From: Porticoccaceae bacterium
GTDB lineage: Bacteria > Pseudomonadota > Gammaproteobacteria > Pseudomonadales > Porticoccaceae
NCBI GenBank assembly: GCA_026005035.1
Contig: BPKH01000002.1
Location: forward strand, 302,501-366,500
Direction: 5' to 3'
Length of the DNA stretch: 64,000 nt
Shown here: positions 55,056 through 63,996 of the stretch, piece by piece
Position numbering within the stretch: position 1 is the stretch's first letter
How the letters are laid out: each line of letters begins with the position of its first letter
The notes under the pieces: generated by a model
Told to the model about the DNA's origin: nothing
What the model saw: only the letters and a program-made list of their open reading frames with translations
Database searches by the model: none
Position numbers and translations under genes: made by a program

Positions 55056-56491
55056 GTACCGCAGAAGGTGACTCGAACTCGCTCGTCCGGCGCGGGGGGA
55101 AGGTCGAAGGAGCTCCACTTGGGCTGCTCTGTCCACGGCTCGGCGAGGGCCTGGGCGAGGGCGAAAAAGGGGGTGAAATCGCCCCGCTCGGCCGCCTCGA
55201 TGACCCGTTGGATCTGATGGTTGCGGGGGATGCGGGCGGGGTTGACGGCGAGCAGATCCCCCTCCGCCGCGCCGCGAAGGGCGCGCCATTCCTCCACCAG
55301 GGCTTGCCAGTGCCGGGGAAGCGAGAAGTGGGACGGCGCGCGTCCGCCCGCGGCCTCCCAGGCCAAGGCCCGAAAGGTGCAGGTGTAATCGAGCCCTTCG
55401 GCCGCCATCCGATCCAGGAGGGCGGTCACGAAGGCGCGGGTTTGTTCGTCGGCGGCGGCGAAGCCCAGTTTGCGGTGGAAGACGCCTTCCCGCTCCGCCC
55501 GATAGCGCTCGGGGAAGGCGTCGATGTGCTCCTGGGCCAGGGCAACCGCTCGCGACTCGTCCTCGTCGATGAGCGGCAGCAGCGCTTGAGCGAAACAGGC
55601 AAGGTTCCAATGGGCGATGGCCGGCTGGTTGTGGAAGGCGTAGCGACCCGCGTGGTCGATGGAGCTGAAGCAGGCGGCCGGATCGTATGCGTCCAGGAAG
55701 GCGCAGGGTCCGTAGTCGATGGTGTCGCCGCAGACCAGCATGTTGTCGGTGTTCATGACGCCGTGGACGAAGCCGACACCTTCCCAGCGCGCCACCAGCG
55801 CCGCCTGCCGCGCGACCACCGCTTCGAGGAGCGCGAGGGCGGGGTTGTCCGCCTGGCGGAGCTCCGGGTAGTGGCGATCGATCACGTGGTCGAGCAGAAG
55901 ATCCAGCGCCTCCAGGTCGCGCCGGGCGAAAAAGTACTGAAAGTGCCCGATGCGAATGTGGCTGCGCGCCACTCGGCAGAGGATGGCCCCGGGCAAGGGG
56001 CGCTCTCGATAGACCACTTCTCCCGTCAGCACCACGGCCAGGCTGCGGGTGGTGGGAATGCCGAGCGCGGCCATGGCTTCACTGACCAGATATTCGCGCA
56101 GCACCGGCCCCAGGGGGGCCCGGCCGTCGCCCATGCGAGAGAATGGCGTGGGTCCTGCACCCTTGAGCTGCAGGTCGAAGCGCTCCCCGGCCGGGGAGAT
56201 CACCTCCCCCAGGAGAATGGCTCGTCCGTCCCCAAGGTACGGGTTCCAGTGGCCAAACTGGTGCCCCCCGTAGGCCGTGGCGATGGGTTCTGCCCCCTCG
56301 GGCAGGCGGTTGCCGGCCAGGACCGCCACACCTTCTTCCGAAGCGAGCCAATCGGGATCGATCCCGAGCGCCTCGGCGAGGGGCACGTTGAGGACGACGA
56401 GGCGCGGGGCCGTCACCGGGGTGGGCGCCTGGCGGCGGTAGAATCGCTCCGGCAGTCGCGCGTAGCTGTTGTCGAAGGGGATGGCGGTCAT
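55052..56491 (-). CDS. selO: Protein adenylyltransferase SelO (YdiU)
   Basis: A 479-residue pseudokinase-fold enzyme that attaches AMP to proteins. [35 protein letters not shown] and the catalytic-type [24 protein letters not shown] are all conserved. The C-terminus VTFCGT keeps a cysteine where some eukaryotic homologues have selenocysteine. Start at ATG 56491 ([14 protein letters not shown]), as in YdiU; the frame is open further upstream but without homology. It lies 40 nt after argS on the same strand. Confidence 0.95.
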   Translation of the reverse strand: MTAIPFDNSYARLPERFYRRQAPTPVTAPRLVVLNVPLAEALGIDPDWLASEEGVAVLAGNRLPEGAEPIATAYGGHQFGHWNPYLGDGRAILLGEVISPAGERFDLQLKGAGPTPFSRMGDGRAPLGPVLREYLVSEAMAALGIPTTRSLAVVLTGEVVYRERPLPGAILCRVARSHIRIGHFQYFFARRDLEALDLLLDHVIDRHYPELRQADNPALALLEAVVARQAALVARWEGVGFVHGVMNTDNMLVCGDTIDYGPCAFLDAYDPAACFSSIDHAGRYAFHNQPAIAHWNLACFAQALLPLIDEDESRAVALAQEHIDAFPERYRAEREGVFHRKLGFAAADEQTRAFVTALLDRMAAEGLDYTCTFRALAWEAAGGRAPSHFSLPRHWQALVEEWRALRGAAEGDLLAVNPARIPRNHQIQRVIEAAERGDFTPFFALAQALAEPWTEQPKWSSFDLPPAPDERVRVTFCGT

Positions 56492-56531
56492 GGCGCCATG
56501 GTGCCAGACGCCCTTTGGCCGTGCCAGCAGG

Positions 56532-58272
56532 TCACATCCGCTCCATGACCTCGATGCCGAGCAGCTCGAGCCCTTTGGCGAGGGTGGCACCGACGGCGTC
56601 CGCCAGGGCCAGGCGACTGTCGCGCACGGTCTCCTCCACGCCTTCGTGGAGGATCGGGCAGCGCTCGTAGAAGGTCATGAACGCCCCCGCCAGGGCGTAG
56701 AGGTGATGGCACAGCAGGTGGGGAAAAGCCTCCCGAGCCACCTGCTCGAGCACCTCTTCGAAGCGCACCACCCCGAGCGCCAGCTGGCGTTCTTCCGGCA
56801 CCTCGGGCAGGATCGGGCCGCTTTCCCGGCCGGGGTCCCGGCCAGCCCGACGGAAGAGGCTGCGGATTCGGGTGTAGGCGTATTGCAGGTAAGGCGCCGT
56901 GTTGCCCTCGAAGCTCAACATGGCGTCCCAGTCGAACCGGTAGTCGTGGGTGCGCGTCTTGGAGAGATCCGCGTACTTGATGGCCCCGATCCCCACTTTG
57001 CGCGCCACCTCGGCTCGCTCTTCCGGCCCGAGGTCGGGGTTTTTTTTCCGCCACCAGCCGCTCCGCCCGCTGGATCGCCTCGCGGAGCAGTTCGGCGAGC
57101 TTCACGGTGCCGCCGCTGCGGGTCTTGAAGGGTTTGCCGTCGGGGCCGAGGAGGGTGCCGAAGGCGTGGTGTTCCAGGCTCACCTCGGGGGGCGCGAAGC
57201 CCGCTCTGCGCGCCACCAGGAAGACCTGGCGCATGTGGAGGGATTGGCGGGCGTCGATGAAATAGAGGATGCGCTGGGCGCCCAGCTCGCGGACCCGGTA
57301 GCGCACGGCCGCCAGATCGGTGGTGGCGTAGAGGTAGCCTCCGTCCGACTTCTGGACGATCACCGGGCTGGGCCGTCCCTCCCGGTCGGCCAGTTCTTCG
57401 AGGAACACCACCTTGGCGCCCTGGTCTTCTACCGCCAATCCCAGCCTTTCCAGCTCCGCCACCACCTCCGGCAGCTCCTCGTTGTAGGCGCTTTCTGGGC
57501 GAATGTCGGCGGGGGTGAGGGTGACGTTGAGCAGGCGGTAGATCTCCTCCGCGTGGGCGATGGAGACGGCGATGAAGCGCTCCCAGAGGGTGCGGCAATG
57601 GGGATCGCCCGACTGGAGGCGGACGACGTAGCCGCGAGCCCGCTCGGCGAAGGCGGGATCTTCGTCGAAGTGGCGCTTGGCGCGCTGATAAAAGCGTTCG
57701 AGGTCGGAAAGCGCCAGCTCCGGGGTCTCTCCTTTCCCGAGATGTTCCTCCAGTTCGGCGATGAGCATGCCGAACTGGGTGCCCCAGTCGCCCATGTGGT
57801 TTTGCCGGATCACACGGTGGCCCAGGTATTCCAAGATGCGCGCCTGGGCGTCCCCGAGAATGGTGCTGCGCAGGTGGCCGACGTGCATTTCCTTGGCCAG
57901 GTTGGGGGAGGAGTAGTCGATCACCACCGTCTCGGGGTTGGGATGGATCCTCCGGGGCAGGGCCAGCTGGTGGCGTTGGATCTCCGCCGCCCGCCCCAAA
58001 AAGGCGTTGTCGAGCCAGATGTTGATGAATCCCGGCCCGGCCACCTCCACCCGGGCGGCGATGCCGTCCAGATCCAGGCGGGCGACGATCTCCTCGGCGA
58101 GGGCGCGCGGCCGGGTACCGAGAGCACGCGCCGCCGCCAGGGCGCAATTGGCCTGGTAGTCGCCGAAATCGGGACGGCCGGCCGGTGCCACCTGGGGCTC
58201 GAATTCTGGCCCCAATCCCGCCGCCGTCATCGCCTGTCGGATCCGCTCGGCAAGCAGCTCGCGCAAGGTCAT
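56532..58272 (-). pseudogene. argS: Arginyl-tRNA synthetase, frameshifted as sequenced
   Basis: Class I synthetase for arginine. The N-terminal 410 residues read from ATG 58272 ([10 protein letters not shown]) contain the HIGH motif [12 protein letters not shown] and [12 protein letters not shown]. The C-terminal DALR anticodon domain (ending 56532, [12 protein letters not shown]) is in another frame. The break is an eight-A run on the coding strand (57040-57047); with seven A the sequence reads through as [19 protein letters not shown]. Reassembled length, about 580, is normal. Because argS is essential and nothing else is degraded, I think the extra base is an error or is corrected by slippage. 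A TTG at 58278 is a less likely start. Confidence 0.92.
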
Positions 58273-58306
58273 GGGCAATGGGCTCCGTGGGCGGATAAAG
58301 GGGGGG

Positions 58307-58334
58307 ATTTTAGGCCAGGGGGAGGTTGTTGCAA
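58307..58334 (-). promoter_or_regulatory. Sigma-70 promoter of argS
   Basis: Read on the minus strand: TTGCAA (58334-58329), 16-nt spacer, TAAAAT (58312-58307), about 35 nt before the argS start. Confidence 0.75.
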
Positions 58335-58399
58335 GGGTGTTGGGCCGCTTCGGGCGGGCGTTTTACACTAAGCGGCCCGCCCGCTCGACCGCACAGCCC

Positions 58400-59548
58400 T
58401 TGGCCGACTCCGCCTTTCCCTACACGCGGCTTGCCGCCTTTTATTTTTGGTACTATGGCCTGCTGGGGCTCACCCATCCCTTCTGGGCACTCTTCCTCGC
58501 CCATCGCGGCTTTGCGCCCGGGGAAATCGGGCTGATGCTCGCCGTCCAGATGGGAACCCGGATCCTCTCGCCCAATCTCTGGGGCTGGCTGGCCGATCGC
58601 AGCGGCAAGCGGTTGGCCGTGATCCGCTGGGGTGCTTTTCTCGGCATGGCCTCCTTTGCCGGGATCTTCCTGGCTGAAGGCTTTTGGGGGCTGTTGGCCG
58701 TCATCGCCGCCTACAGCTTTTTCTGGAACGCCATCATGCCCCAGTTCGAGGCCCTCACCCTGGAGCACCTGGGCAGCCGGGCGCAGCGCTACGGCCTGGT
58801 GCGGCTGTGGGGGTCGGTGGGCTTCATCGTCGCGGTGGTGGGGGGAGGATGGTGGTTCGAGCTGCGGCTCGAGGACTTCCGCCATCTCGGCTTCGCGGTG
58901 TTGGCCCTGATCTGGCTGAGCACCCTCGCCGTGCGCGATCCGGACGGTGGTGGACGAGTGGCGCGCGGCACCGCTTTCGCGGCGTCGCTGCGCGCTCATC
59001 CGGTGTGGGCCTTTCTATTGGTCTCCTTCCTCCTCCAAGCTTCCCATGGGGTCTACTACAGCTTTTTCAGTCTGCACCTGGAAGAAGCCGGCTACAGCCG
59101 GTCGCAAATCGGCGCCCTGTGGGCGCTAAGCGTTCTTTCGGAAATCGCGCTCTTTCTGGTCATGCACCGGTTGTTGACGAGCTGGGGGTTGAGGGAGCTC
59201 TTCTGCGGGAGTTTGTTCCTCGCCGCCGTGCGCTGGTGGCTGATCGGTGCCTTCCCAGGGCACGCCGCCCTGTTGATTGCGGCCCAATGTCTGCACGCCT
59301 TCAGCTTCGGCGTCTGCCACGCCCTGTCCATGGAATACTTGCGGCGTTTTTTTCCGCCCGAGTGTCGTGGGCGCGGGCAGGCGCTCTACTCGTCGGTGAG
59401 TTTCGGCGCCGGCGGAGCGGCGGGTAGTCTGTTGGGCGGTGTGCTCTGGGAGTGGGGGCAGGCGCTCGCCTTCACGGTGGCGGGATGGCTCGCGCTCTTG
59501 GCGGCGATGCTGGCCTGGCGATACCTCGACCTGAAGGGAATGCGCTGA
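58400..59548 (+). CDS. MFS transporter (HcaT/LacY-like group)
   Basis: A membrane transporter of about 382 residues with twelve predicted helices, beginning YTRLAAFYFWYYGLLGLTHPFWALFLAHRGFAPGEIGLML in pieces typical of the MFS_1-like group that includes HcaT. The loop-2 segment WGWLADRSGKRL is a clear MFS signature. Substrate unknown. I favour TTG 58400, close to the first helix; GTG 58337 is possible but would place a promoter-like TTGGGC-N17-TTACAC (58340-58368) inside the gene. Divergent from argS. Confidence 0.85.
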   Translation: MADSAFPYTRLAAFYFWYYGLLGLTHPFWALFLAHRGFAPGEIGLMLAVQMGTRILSPNLWGWLADRSGKRLAVIRWGAFLGMASFAGIFLAEGFWGLLAVIAAYSFFWNAIMPQFEALTLEHLGSRAQRYGLVRLWGSVGFIVAVVGGGWWFELRLEDFRHLGFAVLALIWLSTLAVRDPDGGGRVARGTAFAASLRAHPVWAFLLVSFLLQASHGVYYSFFSLHLEEAGYSRSQIGALWALSVLSEIALFLVMHRLLTSWGLRELFCGSLFLAAVRWWLIGAFPGHAALLIAAQCLHAFSFGVCHALSMEYLRRFFPPECRGRGQALYSSVSFGAGGAAGSLLGGVLWEWGQALAFTVAGWLALLAAMLAWRYLDLKGMR

Positions 59549-59643
59549 AGCGCCGTTGTGCCCGCCCGGCAGACAGGATCTTGCGCAATTGCGCAGTCCA
59601 CAGCGACTGAAGGGGGATCCGCTAGGACCTGGAACCCCCGGAA

Positions 59644-59912
59644 GCAGTGCGGAATTCGGGAATTCTGCCCCCACCCAAACTCCGGATTGCGGTGGTGCGC
59701 GCCTGCATGGGGGCGACGAGTGGTGTCACCCGTGGGCCGGACGGAGCGCAGTTGGTGGGAATGGGGCGAAATCCGAGGAATTTCCAACACACCGGCGATT
59801 CCCACTCTGCAACCCCGGTTTTCGGCGCTGCGCCCCTGCACCTGGGCCAGGAGTTGCGCGACCCTTGGCCCGAATGGAGCGAAGCGGAATCCGGGGAACT
59901 TCTTCGCAGGCG
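59644..59912. repeat. Degenerate ~118-bp tandem repeat region
   Basis: Three similar anchors, GCGGAATTCGGG (59649), GCGAAATCCGAG (59766) and GCGGAATCCGGG (59884), are 117-118 bp apart. Between them a second shared block (CCGG.TT.CGG.G.TGCGC.CCTGCA, near 59682 and 59816) keeps the same phase. The ATGGAGCGAAGCGGAATCC unit at 59874 resembles a repeat common between genes in proteobacteria. No gene is supported from 59549 to about 59940. Confidence 0.6.
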
Positions 59913-59939
59913 GCACCGGGAGGGGCGGCTGGCCGGTGC

Positions 59940-60402
59940 CGTGCGGCGCCTACGGACGAGTTTCCCGTCTGGGGCAAGGCAGAGCTGGGCAGGCTGCTGC
60001 GGGCTCACGGCGTTGTGGCGTCGGACAGCACCGTGGGGCCCATCCTGGGCAGCCTGAGGCCCGTGGCGTGAGCGCCTGCCGCAGGCGCCGAGGTGTCGCG
60101 GCGGGCGCGGGCATGGGGGCCTTGGGCCCGGAGCACACCTCTCGGGCTCCAGGGTAGCCCGCGGAGCGCTGCTGCAGCTTGACGTGCTGCACGTGAACCC
60201 GTTGCCCGGGAAACCCGTTGCCCGGGAGAGGTCTAGCCCTTCACCGCCTGGGACAGCGCTTCGCGCTGGAGCCTGGGGAGGGTACAGCCGGGTGAGCAGC
60301 CGCTGTGCGGCGGATTATCTCGAGCAGCTCGTGGCCCGCAGCCCGTCTCCGATTCGGGCGATCCAGCTCGACGGGGAGGCCTCGGTGTCTCCGATGGACT
60401 GA
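59940..60402 (+). pseudogene. Decayed DDE integrase-type transposase remnant
   Basis: Two fragments in different frames look like parts of one integrase-core transposase. Fragment 1 (ending at 60071) reads FPVWGKAELGRLL then VVASDSTVGPILGSL, the helix-turn-helix before the catalytic core. Fragment 2 (60175-60402) reads QLDVLHVNPLPGKPV, CAADYLEQLVARSPSPIRAIQLDG, with the first catalytic Asp in the LDVLHV motif and the second in IQLDG. Several indels and stops separate them, and no terminal repeats are recognisable. Confidence 0.6.
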
Positions 60403-60416
60403 ACCCGGACAGTGCG

Positions 60417-60445
60417 TTGACCGCGTCCGGTGGGGGCGCTATGAT
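60417..60445 (+). promoter_or_regulatory. Promoter of the tRNA-Pro/tRNA-His unit
   Basis: TTGACC (60417-60422), 17-nt spacer, TATGAT (60440-60445), 45 nt before tRNA-Pro. This is among the best sigma-70 matches in the window. Confidence 0.8.
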
Positions 60446-60490
60446 GCGCGCCGCCGCGGGAGTTTTTGCGCCGCGACGCCAGCCAATCTT

Positions 60491-60567
60491 CGGGGATTGG
60501 CGCAGTCTGGTAGCGCGCCTGCTTTGGGAGCAGGAAGTCGGGGGTTCGAATCCCTCATCCCCGACCA
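60491..60567 (+). tRNA. tRNA-Pro (TGG anticodon)
   Basis: A 77-nt tRNA. Acceptor CGGGGAT pairs with ATCCCCG; the anticodon arm CCTGC-TTTGGGA-GCAGG shows TGG; the T arm has GTTCGAATC; CCA is encoded. Reads CCA and, by wobble, other proline codons. Confidence 0.97.
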
Positions 60568-60617
60568 AACGCTCGGGTCGGGGTGGCGCCTCGCCCGGGA
60601 TGTGCGCTCCACGCAAC

Positions 60618-60694
60618 GGTGGCCGTAGCTCAGCTGGTAGAGCACAGGATTGTGGCTCCTGAGGTCGTGGGTTCGAGACCCATCGGCCACCCCA
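60618..60694 (+). tRNA. tRNA-His (GTG anticodon)
   Basis: A 77-nt tRNA with the extra 5' G (G-1) typical of tRNA-His opposite C73. Acceptor GTGGCCG pairs with CGGCCAC; the anticodon loop shows GTG; CCA is encoded. It lies 50 nt after tRNA-Pro under the same promoter. No terminator follows before ectA. Confidence 0.97.
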
Positions 60695-60736
60695 ACTTCC
60701 CACCCCCAGGATCCGTGGGGTGAAGCGAAGGGCTCA

Positions 60737-61273
60737 ATGGCAGACAGCGCCTTGCAATTGCGCCACCCCACGGTGGAAGACGGCCTCGCCGTCTGGCGCC
60801 TGGTGGGGGAGGCGGGAACGCTCGACCGCAACTCCTGTTACCTCTACTTGCTACTGTGCCGGGAGTTCGCCGACACCTGTGTCGTGGCGGAACGGCTCGG
60901 CGAGATCGAGGGGTTCGTCACCGGGTTTCGCCCGCCGCGGCGGCCGGAGGCCTGGTTCCTCTGGCAGGTGGGAGTTGCGCCCCAGGCGCGGGGCCAGGGT
61001 CTCGCCGCGCGGATGGTCCATTTTCTGCTCGAGCGCTTGGCCGGCACCGGAGTGCGTTGGCTGGAGACCACCGTGAGTCCCGGTAACGCGGCCTCCCGGG
61101 CGCTATTCGAGGGCGTGGCTCGGAGACTCGAGGTCCCCCTCGTGGAGGAGCCTCTGTTCGAAAGCCGCCATTTTCCGGCAGAAAGCAACCACGAACCCGA
61201 GCCGCTGTTGCGGATCGGGCCTTTCGATTCGGTGGCCGCACGTGCGGCCCGCAATCGCCTTTCTTCCGCCTGA
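60737..61273 (+). CDS. ectA: EctA-like diaminobutyrate acetyltransferase
   Basis: A 178-residue GNAT acetyltransferase closely resembling EctA, which acetylates L-2,4-diaminobutyrate in ectoine synthesis. Diagnostic segments: LDRNSCYLYLLLCREFADTC, FLWQVGVAPQARGQGLAARM (acetyl-CoA loop QARGQG), LETTVSPGNAASRALF, and the C-terminal EPEPLLRIGPF. ectB and ectC are not next to it: the downstream gene is a convergent aldehyde dehydrogenase. It may supply acetyl-diaminobutyrate with ectBC elsewhere, or act alone. It sits 42 nt after tRNA-His with no promoter of its own that I can see. Confidence 0.87.
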   Translation: MADSALQLRHPTVEDGLAVWRLVGEAGTLDRNSCYLYLLLCREFADTCVVAERLGEIEGFVTGFRPPRRPEAWFLWQVGVAPQARGQGLAARMVHFLLERLAGTGVRWLETTVSPGNAASRALFEGVARRLEVPLVEEPLFESRHFPAESNHEPEPLLRIGPFDSVAARAARNRLSSA

Positions 61274-61279
61274 AGCCGC

Positions 61280-62737
61280 TCAGCGAATGCCGCCGAGGCA
61301 CAGGTATTTGATCTCCAGGTAGTCGTCCATTCCGTACTTGGACCCTTCGCGTCCGATGCCCGACTCCTTGATGCCGCCGAAGGGCGCCATCTCATTGGAG
61401 ATGAGTCCTTCATTGATGCCGACGATGCCGTATTCGAGCCCCTCGGCCACCCGCCAAATCCGCCCCAGGTCCCGCGTGTAGAAATACGCCGCCAGGCCGA
61501 ACTCGGTGTCGTTGGCGAGCCGCACGGCTTCCTCTTCGGTGCGGAAGGTGAAAATCGGCGCCACGGGTCCGAAGATCTCTTCCCGGAAGAGGCGCATCTG
61601 CGGCGTGGCGCCCAACAGCACCGTCGGCTGGTAAAAGCACTCGCCCAGCGGCGCTGGACCGCCGCCGATCACCAGGCGGGCGCCCTTGGCCAGGGCGTCT
61701 TGCACCAGGGCGTCCACGTCGGCCACGGCTTGGCGGTTGACCAGAGGTCCCATGGTGGTCTCGGGATCGAGGCCGTTACCCAGCCGGAACTTGGCCACTT
61801 CGGCGGCCAACCGCTCCGCGAACGCCTCGGCGATCCCTTCCTGGGCGAGAATGCGGTTGGTGCAGACACAGGTTTGGCCGGCGTTGCGGTACTTGGAAGC
61901 CATGGCGCCGGCCACGGCGGCATCCAGATCGGCGTCATCGAAGACGATGAAGGGCGCGTTGCCGCCCAATTCCATGGAAGTCTTTTTCACCGTTCCCGCG
62001 CATTGAGCGAGCAGTTTTTTGCCCACCGCCGTGGAACCGGTGAAGGTCAGCTTGCGCACCAGGGGGTTTCCGGTCAGCTCGGCGCCGATGGCGGCGGAAG
62101 AGGCGCCGCACACCACGTTGAACACTCCCGGCGGGATGCCGGCCTCTTCCCCCAGGGCCGCCATGGCCAGCGCCGAAAGGGGGGTTTCCTTGGCCGGCTT
62201 GGCGACGAAGGTGCACCCGGCCGCCAGGGCCGGCGCCACCTTGCGGGCGATCATCGCGTTGGGGAAGTTCCAGGGGGTGATAGAGGCCACCACCCCCACC
62301 GGTTCCTTGAGCACCAGGATGCGCTTGTCCGGAGAGGGCGGCGGGATGATGTCGCCGTAGACCCGTTTGGCTTCCTCCGCGAACCACTCCACATAGGCGG
62401 CGCCATAGGCGATCTCTCCCCGCGCTTCGGCCAGCGTCTTGCCCTGCTCGGCGGTGAGGATGGTCGCCAGATCCTCCTGGTGGGCCATCATCAGCTCGTA
62501 CCAGCGGCGCAGAATGGCGGCTCGCTCCTTGACCGTTCGCGCCCGCCACGCGGGCCAGGCGCGGGCGGCGGCCTCGATGGCGCGGCGCGTCTCGGCTGCC
62601 CCCATGTCGGGCACCCTGGCGATCACCTCGCCCGTGGCCGGATTGCGCACCTCCAGGGTGCCGCCGCCGTCGGCGTCCACCCACTGGCCGTCGATGTACG
62701 CGCGGGTTTTGAGGAGATCGGGTCTGGCGAGTTTCAT
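61280..62737 (-). CDS. gabD: Succinate-semialdehyde dehydrogenase (GabD type)
   Basis: A 485-residue NAD(P)-dependent aldehyde dehydrogenase. Catalytic Cys290 in GQTCVCTNR and Glu256 in MELGGNAP; cofactor site TPWNFPNAM and FTGSTAVGK. Length and the MKLARPDLLKTRAYIDGQWV start match GabD, which oxidises succinate semialdehyde to succinate in GABA degradation. No GABA transaminase is adjacent. A TAGAAT -10 lies upstream (62783-62788, minus strand) with a poor -35. Confidence 0.9.
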   Translation of the reverse strand: MKLARPDLLKTRAYIDGQWVDADGGGTLEVRNPATGEVIARVPDMGAAETRRAIEAAARAWPAWRARTVKERAAILRRWYELMMAHQEDLATILTAEQGKTLAEARGEIAYGAAYVEWFAEEAKRVYGDIIPPPSPDKRILVLKEPVGVVASITPWNFPNAMIARKVAPALAAGCTFVAKPAKETPLSALAMAALGEEAGIPPGVFNVVCGASSAAIGAELTGNPLVRKLTFTGSTAVGKKLLAQCAGTVKKTSMELGGNAPFIVFDDADLDAAVAGAMASKYRNAGQTCVCTNRILAQEGIAEAFAERLAAEVAKFRLGNGLDPETTMGPLVNRQAVADVDALVQDALAKGARLVIGGGPAPLGECFYQPTVLLGATPQMRLFREEIFGPVAPIFTFRTEEEAVRLANDTEFGLAAYFYTRDLGRIWRVAEGLEYGIVGINEGLISNEMAPFGGIKESGIGREGSKYGMDDYLEIKYLCLGGIR

Positions 62738-62816
62738 GGCCTGCTCCGCGTGTCCATGCGCCCCGGGGCGCCCGTGCGCCGGATTCTACCCCATGGCCAG
62801 CACGGGTTGGACGCCG

Positions 62817-62845
62817 TTGGCGATTTCTGGCGCAGCGGGTAGACT
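62817..62845 (+). promoter_or_regulatory. Probable promoter of the SDR gene
   Basis: TTGGCG (62817-62822), 17-nt spacer, TAGACT (62840-62845), in the 173-nt gap divergent from gabD. Confidence 0.55.
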
Positions 62846-62910
62846 CCTGCACTCGCGGCCGGCCCGGCCGGACGAGTCGTCAACTTCTGCCAACCAACGA
62901 GGAGGCGTCC

Positions 62911-63612
62911 ATGAGTTCCCCCCTGGCGGATCGGGTGGTGGTGGTGACCGGTGGCTTCGGCAATTTGGGATGGGGCGTGGGGCGGGAGGCAGCGGCCCGC
63001 GGGGCCCGGGTGGCGCTTTTGGACTTGGCGCCCGAGCCCCCGTCCGGCCTGGAGCCGCCCCCTGGGGCTTTGCTGTTGGGAGGTGTAGACATCACCGACC
63101 CCGCCGCCGCCCGGTCCGCCTTGGAGAAGGTGGTGGCCACCTACGGCCGGCTCGACGTCCTGCTCAACATCGCCGGCGGCTTTTGCTGGGAAACCTTCGA
63201 AGAGGGCGACCTGGAGAGCTGGGATCGGATGTTCCGCATCAATCTCAAAACGGCGGTGACCGCGACCAAGGCGGCCCTTCCCCACTTGCTGGCCCAAGGC
63301 GGTTCTGTGGTCTGCGTCAGCGCCGGGCCGGCACTGAAGGGCGACCTGGGGCTCGGGCCCTACGCCGCAGCCAAGGCCGGCGTGGCCCGTTTCGTCGAAT
63401 CCTTGGCGGCGGAACTGAAGGATCGCGGTGTCCGGGTCAACGCGGTGCTCCCGAGCATCATCGACACGCCCCAGAACCGCCAGGCCATGCCCGACGCCGA
63501 CTTCGCGCGCTGGGTGACGCCGGAGCAACTGGCGCGGGTGATTCTCTTTCTGGCGAGCGACGAGGCCGACGCGGTCACCGGCGCCCTGGTGCCGGTCTTT
63601 AACCGGGTCTGA
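62911..63612 (+). CDS. SDR family oxidoreductase
   Basis: A 233-residue short-chain dehydrogenase. The cofactor motif TGGFGNLGWGVG is at 13-24, NIAGG near 88, the catalytic Ser is in VVCVSAGPAL and Tyr/Lys are in PYAAAKAGV. RVNAVLPSIIDTPQNRQAMPDADF is a common SDR C-terminal segment. Substrate unknown. AGGAGG ribosome-binding site and own promoter. Confidence 0.9.
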   Translation: MSSPLADRVVVVTGGFGNLGWGVGREAAARGARVALLDLAPEPPSGLEPPPGALLLGGVDITDPAAARSALEKVVATYGRLDVLLNIAGGFCWETFEEGDLESWDRMFRINLKTAVTATKAALPHLLAQGGSVVCVSAGPALKGDLGLGPYAAAKAGVARFVESLAAELKDRGVRVNAVLPSIIDTPQNRQAMPDADFARWVTPEQLARVILFLASDEADAVTGALVPVFNRV

Positions 63613-63651
63613 ACGCCCAGGGTCACCCCGTCGCGCAGAGTGAAGGGCGGC

Positions 63652-63678
63652 GGCGCAAGGGGGATTTCCCCTTGCGCC
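63652..63678. terminator. Hairpin between convergent genes
   Basis: GGCGCAAGGGG (63652-63662) pairs perfectly with CCCCTTGCGCC (63668-63678) around GATTT. No T-run follows on either side, but its place between the SDR and the convergent repeat protein suggests a shared terminator. Confidence 0.55.
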
Positions 63679-63699
63679 TCATTGCGGCCGGCGAATGGT

Positions 63700-63996
63700 T
63701 TATTGCTGAGATTCGCCCTCGACCGCCTCTTCCACGGCCTCGGTGGCATCGCCGGCTTCTTCGGCCGCTTCGCCCGCCCAATCCTTGACCGCCTCGGCAG
63801 CGTCGCCCGCTTCGTGGGCGGCCTTGTCGGCCCAGTCGGAGGCGGTGTCGGCCGCTTCACCGGTGGCCTCCTTCGCCGAGTCGTAGAGGTCGCCCAGGGT
63901 GCTTTGCGCTTCTTCGGCCGCGTCACCGGCGGCCTCAGCCGCCTGCTCGGCCGATTCGTGCATCTCTTCTTGCATCGACTCCATGTGCGATTCCAT
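63700..63996 (-). CDS. LEA-like Ala/Glu/Asp-rich repeat protein (possibly partial)
   Basis: At least 98 residues, acidic and alanine-rich, predicted as an amphipathic helix. Two 18-residue repeats stand out: DWADKAAHEAGDAAEAVK and DWAGEAAEEAGDATEAVE, preceded by a more divergent unit (SAKEATGEAADTAS). This pattern recalls LEA and other desiccation- or salt-stress proteins and apolipoprotein-like helices. The visible ATG at 63996 is 4 nt from the window end, so the true start could lie outside. No signal peptide in the visible part. Confidence 0.7.
   Translation of the reverse strand: MESHMESMQEEMHESAEQAAEAAGDAAEEAQSTLGDLYDSAKEATGEAADTASDWADKAAHEAGDAAEAVKDWAGEAAEEAGDATEAVEEAVEGESQQ

Noticed and set aside
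59556-60157. Open frames of 170-200 residues before tRNA-Pro
   Set aside because: They cross repeats and transposase scraps in conflicting frames and have no ribosome-binding sites.
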